Shown here: piece by piece, positions 51,864-59,319 of the stretch
Position numbering within the stretch: position 1 is the first letter of the stretch
How the letters are laid out: each line of letters starts with the position of its first letter
Assembly: GCA_027488335.1 (NCBI GenBank)
Contig: JAIYBU010000050.1
Location: 28,772 to 92,771, forward strand
From: Cytophagaceae bacterium
GTDB taxonomy: Bacteria > Bacteroidota > Bacteroidia > Cytophagales > Spirosomataceae
Direction of reading: 5' to 3'
DNA: 64,000 bases
Made by a program: the position numbers and the translations under genes
Notes under the pieces: generated by a model
Seen by the model: only the letters and a program-made list of their open reading frames with translations
Database searches by the model: none
What the model was told of the DNA's origin: nothing

Positions 51864-53264
51864 TTATTCTTTTTTCTTGTCTTTATCGTCTTTTTTCGCT
51901 TCTTTTTTCATTACGAGTTCTCCATCTTTTAGTTTTTTAGAAACCGCAATAAATGGCCCCGAAACGATTTCTTCGCCTTCTTTCAAACCACTAATTACCT
52001 CGATTGTACCAGCGGCAGTATCAGTAATGCCAGTTTTTACTTCACGAATTTTGACTTTATCTTTATCATGAATAAATACTACTTCTTTCGGTTTATCTTT
52101 CTTCGTAGGTTTTGGTTCTTGAGTAGTTGCTAATGGTGCATCATTATCTTTTTTCGTATCTGTGCCGGAGGCATCGTCTGCTCCACGAGTAGTTACAGCG
52201 GCAATTGGCACACTCATTACTCCGATTTTCTTTTCAGTCACGATATCAACTGTGGCAGTCATACCTGGTTTGAAAGGATATACTTTACGAGCCTTACGGT
52301 CAACTAATTCACGGTAAGATTCTGGTAAAATTCTGATTCTTACTTCAAACTCTGTTACGGCATCGGTTGATGCAGCTGCCAACGAACTTGTACCTGAACC
52401 ATTTGCCGTATTAGCAATTTCGGTTACGATTCCTTTGAATTTCTTACCAGTCATGGCATACGAGTCTACGTCAATGATAGCAGTATCACCCAAACTTACA
52501 CGCACAATATCGTTTTCGTTTACGTTAATTCTAACCTCCATGTTATTCAAATTCGCAATACGAAGTATCTCTGTACCAGCCATTTGTGAAGTTCCTACTA
52601 CCCTTTCTCCTAATTCAACAGCCAATTTCGATACGATACCGCTCATTGGTGCGTAAATGCTTGTCTTACGCAAATTCTCTGAAGCATCTTTTAAACCTGC
52701 CTCGGCACTTTTTACATTAAATTTCGATGCTTCTACACTTGCTTTGGCTGCTTCTAAGTCTTGACGAGCTACTTTCAAATTCGTTTCCGCAATTTCTAAA
52801 TCGGCTGCCGAAACTACTTTTTCATCGAATAATCTTTTCTGACGATTATATTCTGCTTGCGTTCTTACCAAACGAGCTTCGGCTTGTGCAATCGTTGATT
52901 TTGCCTGCTCGGCACTTGCTTTGGTTTGGTTCACTACGGCTTCGGCACGTTGAGCAATCGAAATGTAGTTTTCTGGTTGAATTTTCAATAAAAGCTGGCC
53001 TTTTTTTACAGAATCGCCTTCTTTTACGTACAACGCAATGATTTCACCAGGAACATCAGGCGTTATTTTTACTTCCACTTCGGGTTGAATTTTTCCCGAT
53101 GCCGAAACTGTTTCGGTAATGTCTGACTTTCCCACTTTTACGAACTCAACTTCGGTTGGTTTTTCTTTTCCAATCCAACCTTGTTGTTTTGCAACCAATA
53201 AAAATATAACAAGTAGGGCAACAACACCGCCCAAAATCCACCAGAGTCTATTTGATTTTTTCAT
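51864..53264 (-). CDS. Periplasmic adaptor (MacA/HlyD type) of an efflux system
   Basis: A 466-aa membrane fusion protein with one N-terminal helix (LWWILGGVVALLVIFLLVA). Parts: lipoyl half GKIQPEVEVKITPDVPGEIIALYVKEGDSVKKGQLLLKI, a long coiled coil rich in Ala and Glu (about 90-195), the second lipoyl half SIYAPMSGIVSKLAVELGERVVG, a beta-barrel and a C-terminal domain ending in a Lys/Asp/Glu-rich tail. A low-complexity insert (about 360-400, Asp/Lys/Thr-rich) is unusual. Upstream lies a TolC gene on the same strand. No ABC or RND pump subunit lies beside them, and a terminator follows. Confidence 0.92.
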   Translation of the reverse strand: MKKSNRLWWILGGVVALLVIFLLVAKQQGWIGKEKPTEVEFVKVGKSDITETVSASGKIQPEVEVKITPDVPGEIIALYVKEGDSVKKGQLLLKIQPENYISIAQRAEAVVNQTKASAEQAKSTIAQAEARLVRTQAEYNRQKRLFDEKVVSAADLEIAETNLKVARQDLEAAKASVEASKFNVKSAEAGLKDASENLRKTSIYAPMSGIVSKLAVELGERVVGTSQMAGTEILRIANLNNMEVRINVNENDIVRVSLGDTAIIDVDSYAMTGKKFKGIVTEIANTANGSGTSSLAAASTDAVTEFEVRIRILPESYRELVDRKARKVYPFKPGMTATVDIVTEKKIGVMSVPIAAVTTRGADDASGTDTKKDNDAPLATTQEPKPTKKDKPKEVVFIHDKDKVKIREVKTGITDTAAGTIEVISGLKEGEEIVSGPFIAVSKKLKDGELVMKKEAKKDDKDKKKE

Positions 53265-53279
53265 TGAGAAATTTTATTT

Positions 53280-53297
53280 AGTCCATATTCGATGGAC
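53280..53297. repeat. Short GTCCAT...ATGGAC element
   Basis: AGTCCATATTCGATGGAC, a small palindrome (GTCCAT/ATGGAC) 15 bp upstream of the adaptor start; loosely related to the GTCCACGGTCGAT family. Confidence 0.4.
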
Positions 53298-53374
53298 GAT
53301 AATAATGGTATTTGGTTATTCAAAATTTGAGCTAAATATGACACATCTTGAAGATATACCACATTTGATTTAGC

Positions 53375-54853
53375 TTAAAACGAAAGCGGTTTATTTTGAT
53401 AGAAATCTAAAATCTTGATTCGGAAAATATAATCGTATTTGGCTTGAATCTGATTGATTCTGGCACGGTCGAGATTCGTTTTTGAAATGCTGTAATCTAA
53501 GGCATTTAATGAACCAACATTAAACCTTGATTCTGCCGCTCGAAACGACTCTTCTAAAGCTTTTACCTGATTTCCTAAGGCCGAGTATCTTTTGGCTGAA
53601 TTTGTAAGATTTACATAAGCTTGGTCAATATCTTGACGTAAACGTAAACGTACATTTTCGGCTTGTACTTCGCTCTGTTTTTGATTAATTTGAGCAGTTG
53701 TTAATCTAAACTTAGTGCTGTATCCGTTGAAAATAGGAATTCTGATACTCAAACCTAAAGAAGCATTACTATTTCCTCCTAACTGACGGAAATACTTGAT
53801 TTTTTCGCTCGTTGCACTTGAAGTAGGCAAATAACCAACAACTGGGTATCGTGTACCTGCCACATTTACATAACCTGCTTCGGTTTCAACGATTTTTTGG
53901 GTAACACTTACTTTTTCAGCCGCAGTTGAATAAGATGAATTGAAACCAGCACTGGCACTGATAACTGGCATTTTTAAGCCTTTGGCAATATCAACCGATT
54001 TTTGCGAAGCTTTTACTCGCATATCAGCCGCTTGCACATCAGCCAAAAAACTCTGAGCAATTTCATAAACTTGTGCCGAAGAACTCGGATAAGGCTGAAT
54101 GTTTGGGTTTGGCACCTCAACTCTAACAACCTCAATATCACGGTCGGCACCCGCATTCATAAGTTGTTTAAGTGTCAATTTTGCTGAAACAATGGCATTT
54201 TCGGCATTTACTACACTTACTTCGTCATTAGCCAATTGAGCTTTTATATCGTAAAGATTGGTTTCGGGCAATGAACCTGCATTTACGAGCTTTTGTGTGC
54301 GTTCGAGCTGTGTTTGTGTTACTTGCATTTGTCGTTGAGCAACCGCCAACAAATCTTGCTGCGAAAGCACATTTAAATAACCTACCACAATATTGAGTGT
54401 GATTTGGTTCTTCATGGCTTGCAAATCAAGGCGAGATGCTTCTAAATTTAATTGATTGAGGGCAATACCATTGCGAGTTTGATACCCATCAAAAAGCGTT
54501 ACGCCACTATTCAAACCAAAACCATTTGAACCAACGGTGTTCGTAATGATACCATTGGTATAGGGATTGATATTTCGACCCGAAAATAGATTGAAGTTGG
54601 TACCACCATTCAGTGTTGGGTACCTTGCCCATTTCGATTGCTCGAGTGTGTTGAGTCCCTGTTCTACTTGTAGATTATTTTGCTTGATTGAAAGGTTATT
54701 TTTCAAAGCAAAATCAATGGCTTCCTGTAAGGTTATTTTATCTCCAGTTGAAGTGCTCCCCTCTACACTCCCCGACACAGCCGAAGACGACTGTGCGAAA
54801 GTAATGGAATTGGCAAGAAGAAAAGTTGAAAGTAAAATTTTAGCTAATTTCAT
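53375..54853 (-). CDS. TolC-family outer-membrane protein
   Basis: A 492-aa outer-membrane channel protein. Signal peptide (MKLAKILLSTFLLANSITFAQ), then DKITLQEAIDFALKNNLSIKQNNLQVEQGLNTL, which is the classic TolC opening, with LFSGRNINPY and TLFDGYQTRNGIALNQLNLE strands in the first repeat and IRIPIFNGYSTKFRLTTAQIN in the second, and the final helix SRFNVGSLNALDYSISKTNLDRARINQIQ. It differs from the TolC at 27273 in length and detail. With the adaptor downstream it forms a two-gene unit. The start at 54853 gives a normal signal peptide. Confidence 0.92.
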   Translation of the reverse strand: MKLAKILLSTFLLANSITFAQSSSAVSGSVEGSTSTGDKITLQEAIDFALKNNLSIKQNNLQVEQGLNTLEQSKWARYPTLNGGTNFNLFSGRNINPYTNGIITNTVGSNGFGLNSGVTLFDGYQTRNGIALNQLNLEASRLDLQAMKNQITLNIVVGYLNVLSQQDLLAVAQRQMQVTQTQLERTQKLVNAGSLPETNLYDIKAQLANDEVSVVNAENAIVSAKLTLKQLMNAGADRDIEVVRVEVPNPNIQPYPSSSAQVYEIAQSFLADVQAADMRVKASQKSVDIAKGLKMPVISASAGFNSSYSTAAEKVSVTQKIVETEAGYVNVAGTRYPVVGYLPTSSATSEKIKYFRQLGGNSNASLGLSIRIPIFNGYSTKFRLTTAQINQKQSEVQAENVRLRLRQDIDQAYVNLTNSAKRYSALGNQVKALEESFRAAESRFNVGSLNALDYSISKTNLDRARINQIQAKYDYIFRIKILDFYQNKPLSF

Positions 54854-54996
54854 ACGAATGTTAGATGCTGAGGTCAAAGCTTTTCAGACCATTAACTACA
54901 ATAGTGGCTTTGACACAACAATCTTACGAAAGTTTAGTGTATGCAAAGATAAGAAATGGATAAACGGTTTTATTGAAGTGTAGAGTTGCAAATACG

Positions 54997-55030
54997 AAGG
55001 AAGGGTTTGCAAAGAGCATCTCCCTTCCTT
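54997..55030 (-). terminator. Hairpin after proC
   Basis: AAGGAAGGG (54997-55005) pairs with CCCTTCCTT (55022-55030). It begins four bases past the stop; the T-rich tail is weak. Confidence 0.5.
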
Positions 55031-55033
55031 TTA

Positions 55034-55834
55034 CTATTTAGATAATTCTTTGGCTCTATTTTCGGCCGCCAAAATACCTTTCGAGATGCCATCTGGAATA
55101 TTATTTTCTTCAAAAGTACGTAAAGCCGCCTCGGTTGTTCCACCTTTTGACGCAACGGCTTTTATTAAATCATCAAGGCTTTGCTCGGCATTATTGATGA
55201 GGTGATACGACCCCAACATGGTTTGCTTAACCAGCAAGCTGGCCATGCCTTCATCAAAGCCCATTTTCTTGCCCGCTTCAATCATGTGCTTCACAATGTA
55301 ATAAAAATACGCAGGGCCACTACCACTTAGTGCCGTTACGGCATCAATCATGCCTTCGTCTTCCAAATAAACCGAACGACCTGTTGCATTAATAAGATTT
55401 TCGACCTTACGGAGTTTTGGAGCATCAACTTCGGGCGAAGCCGTGAAGCCAGTGATACCCATACCCAACATGGCGGGCGTATTTGGCATAGCACGCACCA
55501 CGAGTTTATGGCTGAGAACGGCCTGAATTTTCGACATCGGTACACCTGCCATGATAGAAAGTACTACTTGCTGTGGCTGAATAACAGCACGGAGTTCGTC
55601 TTGCACCGAAGCAAAATCTTGTGGTTTTACAGAAAGTATAATCAGCTCATAATCAGCAATTTGCGAGTTAATTACGCTCACCACCATGCCTTCTTTGGCT
55701 GCACGAAGTGCTTCGCTTCGCTCTTGGCTTTTTTCAATAAGGAGCAGATTTTCTTTTTTTACTAAATCATATTGCAAAAACGAGCGAGCAAACGCCATAC
55801 CCATATTTCCGCAACCTACAATGGCAATTTTCAT
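55034..55834 (-). CDS. proC: Pyrroline-5-carboxylate reductase
   Basis: A 266-aa cytosolic enzyme of proline biosynthesis that reduces P5C with NAD(P)H. Evidence: the N-terminal IAIVGCGNMGMAFARSFL, ELIILSVKPQDFASVQ, SIMAGVPMSKIQAVL, VVRAMPNTPAMLGMGITGF and the conserved ALSGSGPAYFYYIVKHM with the later SKGGTTEAALRTFEENN. Length is normal. No other proline genes lie nearby. Confidence 0.96.
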   Translation of the reverse strand: MKIAIVGCGNMGMAFARSFLQYDLVKKENLLLIEKSQERSEALRAAKEGMVVSVINSQIADYELIILSVKPQDFASVQDELRAVIQPQQVVLSIMAGVPMSKIQAVLSHKLVVRAMPNTPAMLGMGITGFTASPEVDAPKLRKVENLINATGRSVYLEDEGMIDAVTALSGSGPAYFYYIVKHMIEAGKKMGFDEGMASLLVKQTMLGSYHLINNAEQSLDDLIKAVASKGGTTEAALRTFEENNIPDGISKGILAAENRAKELSK

Positions 55835-55913
55835 GTTTTATTTTCTTTGGAGGAAGTTTTATTTAACACACAAAAATAGGATTTCAAACCCATTATTCAC
55901 TACAAAATAATTC

Positions 55914-56888
55914 TTATTTATCTGACTGATAAATAGTTAGTTCATCGCCCAACAGATTTTGCCGAGACATTATCATACTATTTTTAGGCAAAACTGGGGC
56001 TAAAATCCCTTTTTTTAGTTGCTTCTGGCTTCTAAAAACCCTGATTTCATCAAATAAATTAGTATCAATAAAACTTTGTAGAAGTTGCGTTCCGCCTTCG
56101 ATGATAATTGATTGTATTCTTTCTTTTTGATATTCTTCCCATGCAAAAGGGTTCGATAGTAATAAAGTCTTTACTGAATCATCAAATAAATACAAATCTT
56201 TTGTCAGACGATTATTTCTATCAATCACTATTCGTACGGGATTTCGGCCAGTCCATTCTCTTACGTTCAATCGTGGATTATCATACAAAGCTGTATTTGT
56301 TCCGACCATGATGGCATCTTCTTCGCTCCGCCATTTATGCGAAAGCTTGTGCGAAAGTCCATTACTAATCTTAATTTGTTCGAAGTTTACGCCCGCAATA
56401 AATCCATCGGCTGTTTCAGCCCATTTTAAAATAATATACGGTCGATTTTTCTCAACCACCGTAAAAAATCGTGCATTGAGTTGCCTACCTTTTTCTTCTA
56501 AAACTCCCGTGACCACCTCAATACCCCCATCGAGTAGCTTCTGAATGCCCCTCCCTGCAACCAACGGAAACGGGTCGTGGTTACAAATCACTACTTTTTT
56601 TAGTTGGTGTTTTACCAGCAAATCAGCACACGGAGGCGTTTTTCCGAAATGCGAACACGGTTCGAGCGTCACGTAGGCAGTTGCTTCTGCAAGCAATGAT
56701 TTATCTTTTACTGAGTTTATGGCATTTACTTCGGCGTGCCAATCGCCGTATTTTTTGTGCCAGCCTTCACCGATAATTACATCGTTATGCACAATTACAC
56801 AGCCCACCATTGGGTTTGGGCTTACACTCCCTCGACCGATTTCGGCCAGTTGTAAGGCACGGAGCATGTATTTTTCGTTGAAATCCAA
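55914..56888 (-). CDS. ribD: Riboflavin biosynthesis deaminase/reductase
   Basis: A 324-aa bifunctional enzyme of riboflavin synthesis. The deaminase domain (1-145) has MLRALQLAEIGRGSVSPNPM, the zinc site HAEVNAI and TLEPCSHFGKTPPCADLL; the reductase domain (about 150-324) has ILKWAETADGFIAG, DAIMVGTNTALYDNPRL and IIIEGGTQLLQSF. I placed the start at the TTG at 56888, which gives DFNEKYMLRAL, as in relatives. An upstream ATG at 56939 would add 17 residues from low-complexity repeat-like DNA and overlap a hairpin repeat, so it is less likely. Divergent from prmC. Confidence 0.93.
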   Translation of the reverse strand: MDFNEKYMLRALQLAEIGRGSVSPNPMVGCVIVHNDVIIGEGWHKKYGDWHAEVNAINSVKDKSLLAEATAYVTLEPCSHFGKTPPCADLLVKHQLKKVVICNHDPFPLVAGRGIQKLLDGGIEVVTGVLEEKGRQLNARFFTVVEKNRPYIILKWAETADGFIAGVNFEQIKISNGLSHKLSHKWRSEEDAIMVGTNTALYDNPRLNVREWTGRNPVRIVIDRNNRLTKDLYLFDDSVKTLLLSNPFAWEEYQKERIQSIIIEGGTQLLQSFIDTNLFDEIRVFRSQKQLKKGILAPVLPKNSMIMSRQNLLGDELTIYQSDK

Positions 56889-56923
56889 GCCTGAATTAGT
56901 GAATGAGTGAATGAATGAATATT

Positions 56924-56956
56924 TTTGTGAGACGAACAAGATGTTCGTCTCACAAA
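56924..56956. repeat. Hairpin repeat between divergent ribD and prmC
   Basis: TTTGTGAGACGAAC (56924-56937), loop AAGAT, GTTCGTCTCACAAA (56943-56956): a perfect 14-bp inverted repeat of the same style as the one at 12924. Confidence 0.8.
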
Positions 56957-56965
56957 CGCAAATTT

Positions 56966-57838
56966 ATGCAATCGAGTAAACAATTATACGACAATTTATT
57001 ACAACAAATTACGGCCTACGAAACACAAGAAGCAAAAGAAATTGTTTTTTGGTTGATGGAATTTTATTTAGGTCTTCGGAAAATTGATATTCTCAGCGAT
57101 AAATCGTTTGAAAAAACCATTGATTGGACGAAAATTATTGAAAGATTGAATACCCATGAACCAATCCAATACATTTTGGGCGAAACCGAATTTTACGGAC
57201 GAAGATTTTTAGTCAATGATTCCGTACTCATCCCACGACCCGAAACCGAAGAGTTGGTAAAGTATATTGTTGATAAACAAAAAAATCAATTTCCAGAAAG
57301 CAGTCATCAGTTATCAATTCTCGACATTGGCACTGGAAGCGGCTGCATTGCTGTTTCGTTGGCCAAAGAATTGCCCAACTTTGAAGTATCGGCTTATGAT
57401 ATTTCAGAAAAAGCCCTCAAAACAGCCCAAAAAAACGCCGAACTGAATAAAGCCGACGTAACTTTTGAAAAAGTAGATATTTTAAATCCACCATTCACCA
57501 TTCACCATTCACCATTCACCATTATCGTCAGCAACCCCCCGTATGTAACAACGCAGGAGATTAACCGAATGCAAAAAAATGTACTGGATTTTGAACCTCA
57601 TTTAGCACTATTTGTTGAAGATTCAGAGCCACTAATTTTTTACGAAGCAATCGCCAATTTTGCATTCAATAACCTTACTGATAATGGTTTAGTAGCTGTC
57701 GAAATCAATGAAACTTTGGGTGAAGAAACAGCCGATGTTTTTAGAAGAAAAGGCTTTTCGGAAATAGAAATCAGTAAAGATATTCATCAAAAAGATAGAT
57801 TCGTGAGTGCCATACTTTATAAAAAAGATAACGAATAA
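56966..57838 (+). CDS. prmC: Peptide chain release factor N5-glutamine methyltransferase
   Basis: A 290-aa SAM-dependent enzyme that methylates the Gln of the GGQ motif in release factors. N-terminal helical domain, then PIQYILGETEFYGRRFLVN, LIPRPETEELVKYI, motif I LDIGTGSGCIAVSLA and the catalytic VSNPPYV. The loop just before NPPY contains an unusual duplicated stretch, PPFTIHHSPFTI, encoded by a perfect 7-bp tandem repeat (57491-57523). The frame is open, so the gene is probably functional. The start at 56966 is the ATG giving MQSSKQLYDN. Confidence 0.94.
   Translation: MQSSKQLYDNLLQQITAYETQEAKEIVFWLMEFYLGLRKIDILSDKSFEKTIDWTKIIERLNTHEPIQYILGETEFYGRRFLVNDSVLIPRPETEELVKYIVDKQKNQFPESSHQLSILDIGTGSGCIAVSLAKELPNFEVSAYDISEKALKTAQKNAELNKADVTFEKVDILNPPFTIHHSPFTIIVSNPPYVTTQEINRMQKNVLDFEPHLALFVEDSEPLIFYEAIANFAFNNLTDNGLVAVEINETLGEETADVFRRKGFSEIEISKDIHQKDRFVSAILYKKDNE
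57491..57523. repeat. Heptanucleotide tandem repeat in prmC
   Basis: Four perfect copies of CCATTCA (57491-57518) plus CCATT. The unit is not a multiple of three, so gain or loss of one copy would shift the prmC frame ahead of the catalytic NPPY motif. Confidence 0.9.
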
Positions 57839-57884
57839 TGGCGGCTTTTTAATGCTTTTTGCTAACTTCACGTTTTAAAAACTC

Positions 57885-57909
57885 CACAATTTTGAAAATT
57901 GTGTTACAA
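57885..57909. repeat. Hairpin repeat ahead of the MoxR gene
   Basis: CACAATTTT-G-AAAATTGTG (57885-57903) is a perfect 9-bp inverted repeat, followed by TTACA, so the right arm reads like that of the repeat at 27254. It ends five bases before the ATG at 57915. Confidence 0.7.
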
Positions 57910-57914
57910 AATAT

Positions 57915-58886
57915 ATGGCAACCTCAAGAATTTTACATAAAAAAATAAGCGATGTTTTTGCTGAAACTGGAAAAGTAGTTATTGGCCAAGAAAAATTGAT
58001 TAATCGCTTATTAATCGGACTTTTCACGGGCGGACATATCCTGCTCGAAGGCGTTCCAGGGCTGGCTAAAACCAAGACTATCAACACCTTAGCTAAAGTT
58101 TTAGACTTAGGTTTCAATCGTATTCAGTTTACCCCCGATTTGCTTCCTGCCGACCTCGTTGGTACAATGATTTATAACCAAAAATCAGGCGATTTTGAGG
58201 TAAAAAAAGGGCCAATTTTTGCTAATTTGATTTTGGCCGATGAGGTAAACAGAGCCCCTGCCAAAGTACAATCGGCACTTTTGGAGTCGATGGCTGAAAA
58301 ACAAGTAACCATTGGTGACGAAACTCATCAGCTCGACCGCCCATTTATGGTTATGGCCACACAAAACCCCGTTGAGCAAGAAGGAACATACCCCCTACCC
58401 GAAGCCCAAGTTGACCGTTTTATGATGAAAGTTTTTGTTGATTATCTCAATAAAAACGATGAGTTGGAAATGGTAAGGAAAATAGCTAATCTAAACGAAA
58501 ACTACGTTCCGAAACCTATTCTCAATAGAGAAGAAATTGCAGCAATCGGGCAAGAAATTAATAGAATTGCAATTTCCGAAATGCTTGAACGTTATATCAT
58601 TGAGCTGGTTTTTGCTACTCGTCGTCCAGCCGAGTATGGTTTGAAGGAAGAAGCTCGTTATATTCAATTTGGCGTTTCGCCTCGTGCGGGTATTTCGCTC
58701 CATAACGCCGCTAAAGCCCTCGCTTATTTTGATGAGCGTGATTATGTTTTACCCGAAGACATCAAGGCTCTCGTACACGATGTTTTCAACCACCGAATTA
58801 TACTTAATTATGAAGCTGAAGCCGACGGACTTACTACGCACGAAGTGATTGATAATGTACTGAAACGTGTAGCGATTGGAAGGTAA
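57915..58886 (+). CDS. MoxR-family AAA+ ATPase
   Basis: A 323-aa ATPase of the MoxR group, chaperones that help assemble or activate partner complexes, often VWA proteins. Walker A GVPGLAKTKT, Walker B LILADEVNRAPAKVQSALLE, the sensor segment VMATQNPVEQEGTYPLPEAQVDRFMM and the lid domain (ISPRAGISLHNAAKALA-like: VSPRAGISLHNAAK) are all present. Usual neighbours (DUF58 or VWA genes) are absent here, so its partner is unknown. Confidence 0.94.
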   Translation: MATSRILHKKISDVFAETGKVVIGQEKLINRLLIGLFTGGHILLEGVPGLAKTKTINTLAKVLDLGFNRIQFTPDLLPADLVGTMIYNQKSGDFEVKKGPIFANLILADEVNRAPAKVQSALLESMAEKQVTIGDETHQLDRPFMVMATQNPVEQEGTYPLPEAQVDRFMMKVFVDYLNKNDELEMVRKIANLNENYVPKPILNREEIAAIGQEINRIAISEMLERYIIELVFATRRPAEYGLKEEARYIQFGVSPRAGISLHNAAKALAYFDERDYVLPEDIKALVHDVFNHRIILNYEAEADGLTTHEVIDNVLKRVAIGR

Positions 58887-58936
58887 ACTGATACAGTAAA
58901 AATGAGTTTTTACACCACATAAACATTTCAAAATTC

Positions 58937-59242
58937 ATGAAAATGCTATTTTTTTCTCTGTTTATCTGCACAACAGCTGCGGTTCAAGCTCAAACTTTAC
59001 CTCATTCATCTGAAAAAAAAATTACCGATAAGTTTTCAGAGAAATCAACGCCATCTATTCAGTACCCATCTTATAAACCCAGTCTCAGCAGAGAATATAA
59101 GACAATACAGTCTTCTGATAACCCCAATATTATCACTTATAAAATGCCAATGAAGGATGTCAAAGCAGATAATTCTGTCATAAGAGTCTATGAGCCAGAT
59201 TCTCTTTTTAAATCAAATATGATTGTTAAGAAGTATAAATAA
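58937..59242 (+). CDS. Small secreted protein, function unknown
   Basis: A 101-aa protein with a signal peptide (MKMLFFSLFICTTAAVQAQ). The mature part is polar, rich in Ser, Lys and Pro and without Cys, and does not resemble any family I know. It lies 50 bp after the MoxR gene on the same strand, followed by a hairpin. Confidence 0.55.
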   Translation: MKMLFFSLFICTTAAVQAQTLPHSSEKKITDKFSEKSTPSIQYPSYKPSLSREYKTIQSSDNPNIITYKMPMKDVKADNSVIRVYEPDSLFKSNMIVKKYK

Positions 59243-59267
59243 TTGTTTAAAAAATATGTAAGGTATT

Positions 59268-59307
59268 TACCGCAGGTCTGACTGATTTTAAAGTCAGACC
59301 TATGGTA
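59268..59307. terminator. Hairpin between convergent genes
   Basis: AGGTCTGACT (59274-59283) pairs perfectly with AGTCAGACCT (59292-59301); TACC and GGTA extend the stem outside a 2-bp mismatch. Likely a bidirectional stop for the small secreted gene and the fusion gene. Confidence 0.65.
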
Positions 59308-59319
59308 TAGACTTTAATA

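Noticed and set aside
56889..56939. ATG start for ribD at 56939
   Set aside because: The added residues come from CATTCA/TCACT low-complexity DNA and overlap the hairpin repeat; relatives start a few residues before the YMLRAL segment. It is not fully excluded.
57491..57523. CRISPR-like repeat
   Set aside because: The units are adjacent seven-base copies without spacers and lie inside a coding frame; no other CRISPR-like array was seen in the window.
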